From: Symbiodinium natans
Taxonomy: Eukaryota; Sar; Dinophyceae; Suessiales; Symbiodiniaceae
NCBI GenBank assembly: GCA_905221605.1
Contig: CAJNDS010000352.1
Span: 1 to 64,000 of the forward strand
Direction: 5' to 3'
Length of the DNA stretch: 64,000 nt
The stretch's first letter is position 1, and the number at the start of each line of letters is the position of its first letter. The notes under the pieces are model-generated. The model had not been told where the DNA came from and did no database searches. It saw only the letters and a list, made by a program, of their open reading frames with translations. This document shows positions 20,601 to 30,578 of the stretch, in pieces. The translations under genes and the position numbers were made by a program.

Positions 20601-21150
20601 GAAAGTTTTTGACTTCCTTGTGAGTGCCTTTACAGTTGACAGGATGTCTTGCACATGTGACATGAACCACGAGTTTGCATTGCATGAGTTGAGAACTGTG
20701 CTTGAACCGTTTGTTTGGTGTTAGCAGAAGCAGGCATGGACATAGCATGTTTGGAGCTTGGCTTGAAAGTGTTTCTTGCTTTGAGCTTGACATGAGATGC
20801 TTGGAGTGTGCATGATGAGCAGAGAAGCACTCGAGATGCTTTAGGAGCATCCTTGAAGAAGTGCGTGTTGCTCTGAGTTTGCTCTTCAAACCTTGGCCGC
20901 CGACCCTCGCTTCGCTCGTGTCGTCGTACTGAGGTTCGAGCAGAGTGGCTGTGCACTTGTATGCTTGTTTTGCTGAAGCACTGAAGTCCTGAGAAGCACT
21001 AGGACGTTTGCATGTGTTCCTCCTTTGTTTAACAAAGTTGAGATGGAATTCACGAAAGTGAAGCTGCGCTGACTCTGCGAGAGACTTGCCGAACACCTCT
21101 GGGTGTTTTGGCTCAAGTGTGGAGTGAAAAAGAGCTCTGCGTTTTTCACA
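20601..21150 (+). mobile_element. Element B: 3' LTR, main part
   Basis: These 550 bp read identical to 8629-9178 of the 5' LTR. The first 14 bp are the second copy of the target duplication of insert C. TTTTGGCTCAAG recurs at 21106-21117. The LTR ends TTTCACA and is followed by ACGGG. Identity between LTRs implies a recent insertion of element B, since both LTRs are copied from one template at integration. Confidence 0.95.
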
Positions 21151-21155
21151 ACGGG
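21151..21155 (+). repeat. Target-site duplication of element B, right copy
   Basis: ACGGG follows the 3' LTR and matches 8621-8625. Confidence 0.95.
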
Positions 21156-21387
21156 CCCACAATACGAGGACCGGCGCCGAGCAAGGTCGCAGGACATACA
21201 GGCTGCGAGGTCGGTCGCGCCAAGGCTGGCGCTCCCGATACCTCCGCCACCTCCAGTTCCGCAGCCCGAACGCACGCCCGAAACCCCAATTCCGTGGAGT
21301 GGCGCGCCGTCGCCTGCATTCATGGAACTTATCAGGCGCCGCCGAGATCGCCAAGAGCGCGATCGTTCTCGCTCCCCGTCTCCCTGA
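21156..21387 (+). CDS. Element A overlapping ORF (ORF2-A), part 2
   Basis: Removing element B plus one ACGGG joins this in frame to the ORF that begins at 7163. The C-terminal 77 residues are Pro-rich, then Arg-rich with RRRRDRQERDRSRS, and end at a TGA at 21385-21387. A basic Arg/Ser tail is common in nucleic-acid-binding or nuclear proteins, which is only suggestive. Confidence 0.65.
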
Positions 21388-21959
21388 AAGGGAGTACGGA
21401 GAAGCCCAACCCAATCCTTGCAGCTTTGTCCCAAGACGAGAGAAAAGAGCCCGATACGCGACAGCCACAACAGCAGTTTGAGTTAGTCACTGAAGAAGGA
21501 ATTATTGGGGACAATGTGCGTAGTAAACAGGCAGAGCTTCAGCACCACATGCAGGGACACGTACCATACATGTCTGACTGTGAGTTTTGCCAGCGCACTA
21601 GAGGGACCACTCCAGCCCGAAAGCGTAGCGACCTGAACCCGAGAGAGTTTCAGCTTGACCAGTGCTTCTTTCGCAAGCTTGCATTCATCGTACTGGTTCA
21701 TACCATGAGCTTTGCGATTGCAGTTTGCTTTAGACCTGAGGGAGAGAGCGCAGCAACAACAGCAGAACATTTGCATCCCTGGGTCAGGCACTTTGGTGTG
21801 AAACAACCACATTTCATGTCTGATGCAGAGGGACTCACGAAGAACATGAGCTTGAGTTGCGTGAACATGGCGTTGTTTTGGATGCTGAGTGTGCGGATGT
21901 TTTCGACCTTTTGTTTCAATACGCAGCACACACGCACAACAGGTTTTCAGTTTCTGTAG
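21156..21959 (+). pseudogene. Element A gag-pol, part 2: integrase N-terminal part
   Basis: The gag-pol frame of element A resumes here. It gives a zinc-binding block (QHHMQGHVPYMSDCEFC, from about 21540), then the start of the integrase core with FQLDQCFF and FMSDAEG as candidates for the first two acidic residues. The frame reaches a stop at 21957-21959 after shifting out of register near 21840. No equivalent of the third catalytic Glu block (KGSIER in element B) is visible, so a deletion has removed it. The integrase is dead. Confidence 0.85.
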
Positions 21960-24900
21960 GGTCGACCATGACACCCATGCAGAAGATCCGCGGAGATCGC
22001 GTGCGACCGCAAGTCACGTATCCGTTCGGTGCGGTAGCATACGCTAAGATAACGCGGGCTAGAAGACCTGACGCGGATGCCAAGTATGCTCGAGGGATCT
22101 ACTTGGGACCAGTGCTTGGGAGCACAGGTCATGCCATGGAAATCCGCTTGGATAGTGGGGAGACGAAACGGGTGATCGCGCCCGGACTCAAATTGCTCTA
22201 CCCGTTGCGTTTCGACGCAAATCTTCTGCCCGGTGCAAAGGCCCTAGATGGCTTCGTGCCCCCGCCTGAAGCACCGAAGACCAAAGAGCTGTTTCTCCCA
22301 TATGTTCCAGGTGGAGGTCCTCCCATAGACTGGGTGAGACATGGTGTTACACCCAAGTGCCCCGGATGCCAGGAAGGCGTCAGCTCGAGCAGGCATTCCC
22401 AAAAGTGTGTGAAGAGATACCAAAAATGGTTGCGTGATTCCATCGATGATGCTCTGGAGGCATTAGATGAAGGACCGAAGGTCGACCGAAGACCTGAGGA
22501 GCTAATTGGAGAAGACCCATACGATGATGACGAGCAAATGAAGCCGAACAAGCGAACACGCTTTGGAGGAGAGGAGGTCCGAGCGTTTGATCCTGAGCAA
22601 GCAGGAGTCGGAGACCTAGAGATCCCGGAGATGTCAATGCCGGATGCTGACTGGAATGTGTCCGAGTACCAGCCGTCCGAGGCTGAGGATGACGATATGG
22701 GAGAAGCTCCAGAGATGGGAGACGCTCCAGAGCATCCCCAGACATTCCATGAGGGGGTCCCAGTCCGATACCTGGAGGAATTGCTCGAGAACGCCCACTA
22801 CACACCACAACCACTCTCTTGTTGTGACCACTACGACGTCGAAGCAGCATGTCACCTACTGGTTGGTCGGTCGAGCGTGGAGAAGTTCCCATATGTTTGC
22901 TTGAACACAACAACACAACAACAGCACCACAAACAACAACAGTCGGTCGAGCGTGAAGCAGTTGAGTTGTTGAATCTCCAAGACCACCCTTGTGTATGTT
23001 CTTCAGTTAAAGAGAAAAAGGAAGATGAGTCCGCAGGGACGTACATGAGAATCCAAGACAGGACTCTCTGGGTGAATCGACCTAGAGCCAGCTACGATGA
23101 CCTGGAAGGTTTTCAGCTGGACCCTGAAGAGACATGGCAAGGAATCAAGAAAGAGGTGAATGCGCTCGATAGTCTGAAAGTTGGTTATGCAAGATCAAAG
23201 AGCGAGATAGATGAGTACCGCAAAGCCAACCCAAACTGTCGGACGGTCAAGTCCCGATGGGTCCTCACTCAGAAGGCCCCAGGACTAGTCCGAGCAAGGA
23301 TAGTCGCTAAGGATTTTGCTCATGGCCGACCATCCGCACTCGATTTGGGGTTGAGTTCTAATACTGCGTCGGTGGAAGCCCTCAAGATCGTCCTTGCACG
23401 GGCGGCGAAGGGAAAGATGCGGGCTTACGGCCTCGACATATCCACCGCGTTTCTCTTTGCGCAGGTAGTGGAACCCACCATTATCGAGTTGCCAAGCACA
23501 TTCGCGCTCGAGAGCGGCGAAACCGCGTACTTGATACTAGAGAAAGCGCTCTACGGTTTGCGTTCCGCCAGCCTTAGCTGGCAGCGACACCTGAACAGGA
23601 TCGTATCTGCACTAGGCTTACAAGCGAGTCCGCTTGAACCGACGCTTTTCAGCGGATGGGTCAACCTTGAATCCGGATGGGAGTATATCATCATGTTAGC
23701 GTACGTGGATGATTTGCTCATTGTGTCTTCTACCGAGAAAGGGTTCGAGTACGTCCACGAAGCCCTGAGTTCAGTCTTGAAAGTCAAAGTGACAGGGAGG
23801 CTGATCGAAGATGGGCAGATGGAATTCCTCGGCCGTTTAATCCGTTGGGATGGACGACAAATCATGCTTGGGGTGAAGCCTGAGTATGTGAAGTCGGTCT
23901 TTACATCTTTCGGATGGGACATATCCACCGCGAAAGCATCCTTGACGACACCCGACATCAGGAGTATGTACGATGAGGAGAGTGTTGAAGAGCCTTCGAA
24001 GGAGCTGTCGAGTGAGGCCGCCTCACGATTCCGAAGTTGCCTAGGGAAGATAGGATGGCTCTGTCAAACTCGCTCAGATATAACGTATTTTCACTCCATG
24101 TTGTCACGCGGACAAAGCACGCCACGGCAAGTGCATGAAGATGCACTTCGCAAGTTCCTGCGATGGTTAGCAGCGTTTCCGCTGTTAGATCAAATCTTCC
24201 CGCTCGGAGATGGCAAGACCAATGAGGGGGAGAATGCCAGCCTGGTAGCCTATTGCGACAGCAATTGGGGCAGCGAGATGAGCGTAGCCCGGAAGAGCAC
24301 CAGTGGCGGAGTGATCTACATCGCAGTGGACGGTCTGTGGTACTGCATAAAGGGGTACAGCCGCCTGCAGAGCGTCGTGGCACTCAGCTCAGCAGAGGCA
24401 GAGTTGTTTGCCATCGCCGAGGCAGCGAAAGAGGTGGCAGGACTTGCGCAATTGACGGCGCATATCTGGGGCACCCTCCAGAAACCCCACCGCGTGTACA
24501 CTGACTCTGCCTCAGCTAGGCAAATTGCCAGCATGGAGGGGCTACTCAGGCGCATGCGGCATATAGACTTGAGGTTGTGCTTTATCCAAGACCGTGTCCA
24601 TAGCGGCGAGTTGGCAGTAGAGGGAGTAGCCGGAACCGAGAATGTGAGCGATCTTCTCACAAAGAATTTAAATCGCCTCCAAACAGCAAAGCATACAGCA
24701 ACCCTCGGACTAGAAGATGTGACCAGCATCGATTTCCGAGAGGTCCCGGCAGTCAGGTCTTGCTTGTTGCTGTCTGGAGTGCTGGATTCGATACTCGGGC
24801 CGGACGACCTCGAATATGAAGCTTTCTGTCGGCTATGCGAACTCGAGACTGAATATTCAACTTTGCTGATCGAGTTTTGCACGAGTTCACGTTCGAATCT

Positions 24901-25498
24901 GTACCTGCAAGGAAGTGTGCACCAAGTATTCGTCTTGCCAATTACTCAAGGGGTTGACGGGACCTCGAATGACACCGTGGAGCGGGTCATGTCTGCAATG
25001 AATGTTGCAAGAGAATGGGGGATGAAGGTTGTTTTCTGGAGCAGCACTCCTTGTACCGGAGGTAGCCCGTACCAACGGCGACACGAAGATCGGCCGGGCT
25101 ATCAGGACCATCTACAAGCTTTGTTCACGGTGCATCGCAAGCTCTGGCGGAGCTTCTTAGTGATGGTGAACCACCCGCAAGTGGGGGTATGGGTCATAGA
25201 ATGGCCGCAGAGGTGTGCCTACTGGGGATGGGCAAGCACCCGTTCGTTTGCAAAGCAACGAACCCATTACACTGGCGAAGTGCACGGCTGTGTTTCAGGC
25301 TTGGTAGGCAGAGATGGATTACCTATCCGAAAGATTTGGAAACTGATGTCGAACGATGAACAGTTTGTGCGAACAATGTCCGAAACGTTTGCATGTACCT
25401 GCAAGGGAGATCATTCACGAAACTTTGATCTCAAAGAAACGCAGCACTATCCGCCAGCTTTCGCGGACGTCGCCCTGGAAAGCTTGCGACTGCGGTAA
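21842..25498 (+). pseudogene. Element A gag-pol, part 3: integrase end, RT, RNase H, methyltransferase-like tail
   Basis: This frame is open for about 1215 codons; no ATG start is implied, as it continues from upstream. It begins in the integrase C-terminal region (STMTPMQKIRGD). A Cys block, an acidic linker and a complete copia RT follow: SRWVLT, VRARIVAKDFA, GLDISTAFLFA, LYGLRSASLSW and YVDD at 23702-23713. RNase H has YCDSNWGSE, ALSSAEAEL and YTDSASA. A tail of about 250 codons after RNase H has IEFCTSS (24869 on), STPCTGG (about 25040) and IEWPQ (about 25198), matching the order in element B. Stop at 25496-25498. Confidence 0.9.
24720..25498 (+). other. Element A C-terminal methyltransferase-like domain
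   Basis: This is the part of the polyprotein beyond the normal end of a copia RNase H. Three conserved spots are shared with element B although the rest has diverged: [IV]E[FL]C near the start, a [SL]STPC[ST] motif 55-60 residues later, and an EWP motif about 50 residues after that. An acidic strand end plus a PC motif is the layout of C5-cytosine DNA methyltransferases, but the ENV motif is not visible. C5-methyltransferases carried by retrotransposons have been reported in Symbiodinium, so the reading is plausible. It stays unproven. Confidence 0.45.
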
Positions 25499-25700
25499 TT
25501 CGCGCCCGCCCGCCCGCCCTGGCTGCCCGCCCACCCGCCCAGCCAGGTTACTTTGCGAGAGTTAGTCGACCTCCAGCGGTCTGAAGCAGTGCAGCGGTCT
25601 AGGACTGAGGAATGCGCCGGAATGCGCGCCCCGGCGAGGAGCTTAGTTGGCTTTGCGTGGAGCTTAGTTGACGTGACCAACAGTGAAACTCTTGGTCATG
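25499..25700 (+). other. Element A 3' untranslated part
   Basis: A G/C-rich stretch with CCCGCC repeats (25503-25543) lies between the pol stop and the polypurine tract. No ORF or other feature is supported. Confidence 0.6.
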
Positions 25701-25708
25701 AGGGGGAG
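25701..25708 (+). promoter_or_regulatory. Element A polypurine tract
   Basis: AGGGGGAG after CATG precedes the LTR start TGATATATGTGAC by one base. It matches the CATGAGGGGG tract of element B. Confidence 0.8.
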
Positions 25709-25709
25709 T

Positions 25710-25722
25710 TGATATATGTGAC
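25710..25722 (+). mobile_element. Element A: first 13 bp of 3' LTR, also target copy 1 of the array
   Basis: TGATATATGTGAC starts right after the polypurine tract. The same 13 bp recur at 40521, where the LTR continues to 41054. They also occur at each of the five internal unit boundaries. Confidence 0.85.
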
Positions 25723-25850
25723 TGGCTCAAGATCTCGGCTCAACCCCGGAGGGGTGCACAGGTAGCAGAGCGGTAGCTGTGTGAACCAGCCTCGAGTCCC
25801 CTAACTGCTTTGGGTACCAGGCCTGCTTTTTCACAGCCTTCATTTGAGCC

Positions 25851-26666
25851 ATGTCCAGAGCACCTGTGCAGTCGAGATCCTCACTGCCAGCAAGTGATGG
25901 GTTGGAGTCATCTCACCCAACTTGCGATGCAGAGAGCCAGATAGAAGGCACGGCCCGACTGGAGGGCGAAGCAGCCCGGCTTGGGGAACTCTTCCCTTAT
26001 GCGAGTCCTCTTACAGCCGGCTGTGGAGTTTCTCCAGCCTTGGAAGACCAGGTAAGATGCTCGAGCAACCTGGCAAGTGCAGAGCGAACTTGGGCCCATA
26101 GAGCCAATTGTGGTTCCAGCCAAGGCAGGACTTTACACCAAGCACTCTGCTTTCGCTGGTTTCACAAGGGCCGGAAAGAGTGGCTGCTCCTCTCAGAGGA
26201 CAGCAGCGTGTATTTTGTTCGCACCAGCAAATCCGGCAAAACAGTAAGAGCCGGACCTTGTGGGCAATGGAGATGCATGGAAGACCCAGCAGAGCTCCAC
26301 GGGGGAACGGGAGGCGACCCGCCCGTGCAGTGGCTTCGCCTTTTAAACTTTAATTGCACTGGCTGTGGTAGCATTCCAACCCATAACCTCAACTTCGTGC
26401 CTGGTCCTGGGGAAAGGCAACCAGCGATCTTGTATGGAGAGGATGGAAGACGCATCGAGCTCCACTGTGCCCTTTGTCTTGAAAACTTCCTGGAGTGCAC
26501 GTGGAGCTGGCCGAGCTTTGATCAAGCAGTCAGGAGACAGGTGTTGCTGGACGATGCCTCCCTTGCTGACTTGAGTCAGTTAGGTCACCCAAGGTACGGA
26601 GCCCGTAGAGCCTTCGCTGGCGCCGCTGTCTTCTGCAGCCAGCGCACATGGCTGGACCTTCCTTGA
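25851..26666 (+). pseudogene. Array unit 1: Cys-rich ORF, frameshifted
   Basis: The ORF starts at the same ATG as the other units (MSRAPVQSRS). It matches the 305-aa consensus to about residue 245, where an extra C near 26588 shifts the frame and gives a wrong tail of about 25 residues. The Cys block CTGC...CALC is intact. Confidence 0.85.
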
Positions 26667-27141
26667 GGAAGGGTGTTATCAGGATCTAGACTCCCCAGAA
26701 GAAGCATGCAGCAGTGATTGGCTTGTGTGTGGCTTTGAAGACTTGGAAGACATCCCCTGGGAGGTCTGACCTAATACGGCCCCAACCCACCCAAATTGCA
26801 GGAGCGTATGCCCTGCCAGAATCAAGGGAGAGATGCTCACCCTTCGGAATCCAGTATACGGGTGCAGCTTCCCCCTTTCAACCAGTGACGGACCCAGTGA
26901 GTCCGCTTTCCAGACTGAGAGTGCCAGCAGGGCATCAAGAGAATATTGCATGGAATAGGATCGTGAAATGATTGCATAAGGATGCAGGCTGTAAGCATGC
27001 AAGCAGACGAGTGCTCAGTCCCGGCACGTACCCAGATCCATCCGTCGGATTATGTTCGCAGCTGGTCCGAGGGACACCCTGCAGGACAGGCCGCCTCGAC
27101 GCGGCTTATGTTCAGCCTGACACCGGTTCGGCCCCCTTGCT

Positions 27142-27160
27142 CGGTCTGTGCAGCAGACCG
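27142..27160 (+). ncRNA. Conserved hairpin CGGTCTG/CAGACCG in array units
   Basis: A perfect 7-bp stem with a 5-nt loop (TGCAG) in unit 1. Type II units keep the stem with loop TAGAG. In unit 5 the loop is almost fully deleted (CGGTCTCAGACCG, about 37008), leaving a palindrome. The stem is invariant while the loop changes, which fits a structural RNA or DNA element. Confidence 0.5.
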
Positions 27161-27654
27161 CTTGACCGGGTTTTTGGGCTCAGGTGCTTGTGGGTACTCA
27201 CAGGCCCAACACGGGGTTCTCGCAAACACAGCGCACGAAAGGAAAACGTTAGAACCGGTCCCTGTTGATCCTCACAGGTTGATGAGGGGAGGGTAGCGCG
27301 CTGAGGTGTGGCAGGAACGGACGAGGATTCTAGTACGCCGACCGTATGAGGTTTAGGGCATTTCCCTGCATCAGTTTGGGGTTACCCGTGTTTGGCCTGC
27401 CGAGTGCTTCCTTTGTTTGTGCCTGCAGGGTGTTTTTGTTTTTCTCCGGGTGGTGCAAGCCCATCCAGGAGGAAGCCTAGCGGCAGGCGTTGTTGTTAGG
27501 GACCAAAGCTTGGGCTGACGGACAGCCAGAGGCACCAGATGCGGAGGTTAAAGGCTGTGGCTCGGTGCCTGAAGCCTGCCAAACTGAGATGCCCAAATCA
27601 ACCAAGCCCTCCCTGCGTGCAAGTGGTATGGGTTCCTCTGGAGCCGCTGAGGTT

Positions 27655-27805
27655 GAACCAGTTAGTAAGAGCGAGAAAGCTGGTTCCCCTCCCTGGTGAG
27701 TAAGTGCGAGAAAGCCAGGTCAGCAAACGGGGCCAACAGGAGCTCAGTGCTGCTGCGGCATGAGTTTCTGGGGCCTAGGTTAGTAAGGGCGAGAAAGCCT
27801 AGGCC
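27655..27805 (+). ncRNA. Three consecutive hairpins with a shared 18-nt loop (unit 1 copy)
   Basis: Hairpin 1 has stem GAACCAG/CTGGTTC (27655-27661 with 27680-27686). Hairpin 2 has CCTGG/CCAGG (27692-27696 with 27715-27719). Hairpin 3 has GGCCTAGG/CCTAGGCC (27772-27779 with 27798-27805). Each loop is exactly 18 nt and follows T(T/G)AGTAAGNGCGAGAAAG. Stems differ in sequence and length while the loop is kept, so the loop is the functional part. Stem changes in other units are compensated. The set recurs in every unit, except that unit 2 lacks hairpin 3. Confidence 0.7.
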
Positions 27806-28164
27806 TGCGCCGGAGGTTGGCGACTTTGCCAAGCCACTTGCGTTCAGTTTAGTACAGGCGCTGCCCATTTATCGGTTCCAGACCTTTTGCCTTTTCTGAG
27901 TGAGCCGGAAGTGGGTGAGTTTCTCCCCTGTACTGGCAGGGCTGATAGGGTAGGCAGTACAGACCAGGCAGTTCAACCTGCAGAACATTTTGCCTAGGGC
28001 TTTGTACAGTGCCAAACCAGTGAGTAGCCGTAGGCCGCCGAGCTTCTCGCGGAACTGGTTAAGCCCTTTATTCTTCTCTCGGTGCTCCCTGCACATAGTA
28101 CGGCCGTGTTAAGCAGGCCAAGGACACCTCGAGAGACCTTTTTCCGTGCATAGTTAATACCTAC

Positions 28165-28180
28165 CGGAATTTCGGTTCCG
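28165..28180 (+). ncRNA. UNCG tetraloop hairpin near unit end (unit 1 copy)
   Basis: CGGAAT-TTCG-GTTCCG forms a 6-bp stem, with one U-G pair, closed by a UUCG tetraloop. Unit 2 has CGGAAC-TCCG-GTTCCG (30524-30539) and unit 3 CGGAAC-TTCG-GTTCCG (33022-33037). The change from UUCG to UCCG stays within the stable UNCG class, which suggests RNA-level selection. It lies about 40 bp before the unit end. Confidence 0.55.
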
Positions 28181-28219
28181 AAGAGCCTAACCTGGCTAGC
28201 GACGCAGCCCGCTTTCGAG

Positions 28220-30578
28220 TGATATATGTGACTTGGCTCAAGATCTCGGCTCAACCCCGGTGGGGTGCACAGGTAGCAGAGCGGTAGCTGTGTGAACCAG
28301 CCTCGAGTCCCCTAACTGTTTTGGGTACCAGGCCTGCTTTTTCACAGCCTTCATTTGAGCCATGTCCAGAGCACCTGTGCAGTCGAGATCCTCACTGCCA
28401 GCAAGTGATGGGTTGGAGTCATCTCACCCAACTTGCTCTGCAGAGAGCCAGAAAGAAGGCACGGCCCGACTGGAGGGCGAAGCAGCCCGGCTTGGGGAAC
28501 TCTTCCCTTATGCGAGTCCTCTTACAGCCGGCTGTGGAGGTTCTCCAGCCTTGGAAGACCAGGTAAGATGCTCGAGCAGCCTGGCAAATCCAGAGCGAAC
28601 TTGGGCCCATAGAGCCAATTGTGGTCCCAGCCAATGCAGGACTTTCCACCAAGCACTCTGCTTTCGCTGGCATCACAAGGGCCGGAAAGAGTGGCTGCTC
28701 CTCTCCGAGGACAGCAGCGTGTATTTTGTTCGCACCAGCAAATCCGGCAAAACAGTCCGAGCCGGACCCTGTGGGCAATGGAGATGCATGGAAGACCCAG
28801 CAGAGCTCCACGGGGGAACGGGAGGCGACCCGCCCGTGCAGTGGCTTCGCCTTTTGAACTTTAATTGCACTGGCTGTGGTAACATTCCAACCCATAACCT
28901 CAACTTCTTGCCCGGTCCTGGGAAAAGGCAACCAGCGATCTTGCATGGAGAGGATGGAAGACGCATCGAGCTCTACTGTGCCCTTTGTCTAGAAAGCTTC
29001 CTAGCGTGCACGTGGAGCTGGCCGAGTTTCGACCAAGCAGTTAGGAGACCGGTGTTTCTGGACTACGCTTCCCTTGCTAACTTGCGTCAGTTAGGTCACC
29101 AAGGTACGGAGCCCGTAGAGCCTTTGCTGGAGCCGCTGTCTTCTGCAGCCAGCGCACATGGCTGGACCTTCCTTGAGGAAGGGTGTTCTCAGGATCTAGA
29201 CTCCCCAGAAGAAGCAGGCAACAGTGATTGGCTGGTGTGTGGCTTTGAAGACTTGGAAGACGTCCCCTGGGAGGTCTGACCTAATCCGGCCCCAACCCAC
29301 CCAAATTGCAGGAGCTATGCCCTGCCAGAATCAAGGGTGAGAGGCTCACCCTCCGGAATCCCTTTGTCACGGGTGAAGCTTCTCCCCGTCCAATCAGCGA
29401 CGGTCCTGTGAGTCCGTTCCCAAACTGAGAGTGCCATAGGGCACCACGGAGAATCTTGCATAGAATTGGATCATTTAATGATCGCATAAGGATGCAGGTT
29501 GTAAGAATGCAAGCAGAAGTGCTCAGTCCCGGCACGTACCCAGATCCATCCGTCGGAATATTTTCGCAGTTGTTCCGATGGACACCCTGCAGGACAGGCC
29601 GCCTCGATGCGGCTTTTGTTCAGCCTGACACCGGTTCGGCCCCTTTGCTCGGTCTGTGCAGCAGACCGCTGGACCGGGTTTTCGGGCTCAGGTGCTTGTG
29701 GGTCTTCCACAGGCCCAACACGGGGTTCTCGCAAACACAGCGCACGAAAGGATAACGTTAGAACCGCACCCTGAAGATCCTCACTGGTTGATGAGGGGAG
29801 GGAGGGCGCTGAGGTGTGGCAGGAACGGACGAGGATCCTAGTACGCCGACCGTATGAGGTTTAGGGCATTTCCCTGCATCAGTTTGGGGTTACCCGTGTT
29901 TGGCCTGTCGAGGATTTCCTTTGAGATTCCTGCAGGGTGCTGTTGTTTCTCTCCGGGTGGTGCAAGCCCATCTTGGAGGAAGCCTAGCGGCAGGCGTTGT
30001 TGTTAGGGACCAATGCTTGGCTGACGGACAGCCAGAGGCACCAGATTGTGGAGGTTAAAGGCTGTGGCTCGGTGCCTGAAAGCCTGCCCAACTGAGCTGC
30101 CCAAATCAACCAAGCCCTCCCTGCGTGCAAGTGGTATGGGCTCCTTGGAGCCGCTGAGGTTGAACCAGTTAGTAAGAGCGAGAAAGCTGGTTCCCCTCCC
30201 TGGTGAGTAAGTGCGAGAAAGCCAGGTCAGCAAACGGGGCTAACAGGAGCTCAGTGCTGCTGCGGCATGAGTTCCTGGGGCCTAGGTTAGTAATGGCAGG
30301 GCTGATAGGGTAGGCAGTACAGACCAGGCAGTTCAACCTGCAGAACATTTTGCCTGGGGCTTTGTACAGTGCCAAACCAGTGAGTAGCCGTAGGCCGCCG
30401 AGCTTCTCGCGGAACTGGTTAGGCCCTTTTTCTTCTCTCGGTGCTCCCTGCACATAGTACGGCCGTGTCAAGCAGGCCAAGGACACCTCGAGAGTCCCTT
30501 TTCCGTGCATAGTTAATACCTACCGGAACTCCGGTTCCGAAGAGCCTAACCTGGCTAGCGACTCAGCCCGCTTTCGAG
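28220..30578 (+). repeat. Array unit 2
   Basis: The unit starts with TGATATATGTGAC then TTGGCTCAAG (28233-28242), a 10-nt match to the spliced leader end. It is 2359 bp long. It is shorter than unit 1 because about 151 bp are deleted near 30295, removing most of hairpin 3 and the following stretch. Otherwise it is type I and very close to unit 6. Confidence 0.95.
28362..29279 (+). CDS. Array unit 2: Cys-rich protein, 305 aa
   Basis: An intact ORF of the array family. A Ser/Gly-rich N-terminus of about 100 residues is followed by a Cys/Trp-rich domain. The clearest motif is CX2C-X33-CX2C (CTGC at about residues 172-175, CALC near 209), a layout typical of zinc-binding folds. The C-terminus is acidic (FEDLEDVPWEV). 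The ATG follows GAGCC and is kept in all six units. CAGGTAAGAT at about 28559 inside the ORF would be a good splice donor, so the gene model is uncertain. I do not recognise the family. Confidence 0.6.
   Translation: MSRAPVQSRSSLPASDGLESSHPTCSAESQKEGTARLEGEAARLGELFPYASPLTAGCGGSPALEDQVRCSSSLANPERTWAHRANCGPSQCRTFHQALCFRWHHKGRKEWLLLSEDSSVYFVRTSKSGKTVRAGPCGQWRCMEDPAELHGGTGGDPPVQWLRLLNFNCTGCGNIPTHNLNFLPGPGKRQPAILHGEDGRRIELYCALCLESFLACTWSWPSFDQAVRRPVFLDYASLANLRQLGHQGTEPVEPLLEPLSSAASAHGWTFLEEGCSQDLDSPEEAGNSDWLVCGFEDLEDVPWEV

Larger units (their letters stand above)
25723..28219 (+). repeat. Array unit 1
   Basis: This unit starts TGGCTCAAG directly after the 13-bp target and ends CGCTTTCGAG. It holds the Cys-rich ORF (frameshifted), a region rich in hairpins, and the complete set of three iso-loop hairpins (27655-27805). 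It belongs to sequence type I, judged by AGTACGCCGACCG at about 27330. The repeat period to unit 2 is 2510 bp. Confidence 0.95.

Noticed and set aside
20518-21468. Minus-strand ORF of 316 codons across LTR-B, and its copy at 8387-9217
   Set aside because: Both copies lie mostly in LTR sequence and change with the flanks. They are open by chance on the antisense strand of the LTR.
25499-25700. Gene in the CCCGCC-rich stretch after the pol stop
   Set aside because: Only short ORFs of biased composition occur. The position fits the 3' untranslated part of element A.
27240-27400. Possible ribosomal RNA fragment in the array units
   Set aside because: Words such as GATAACGTTAGAACC and GGATCCTAGTAC looked rRNA-like, but I could not align any stretch to conserved rRNA cores.
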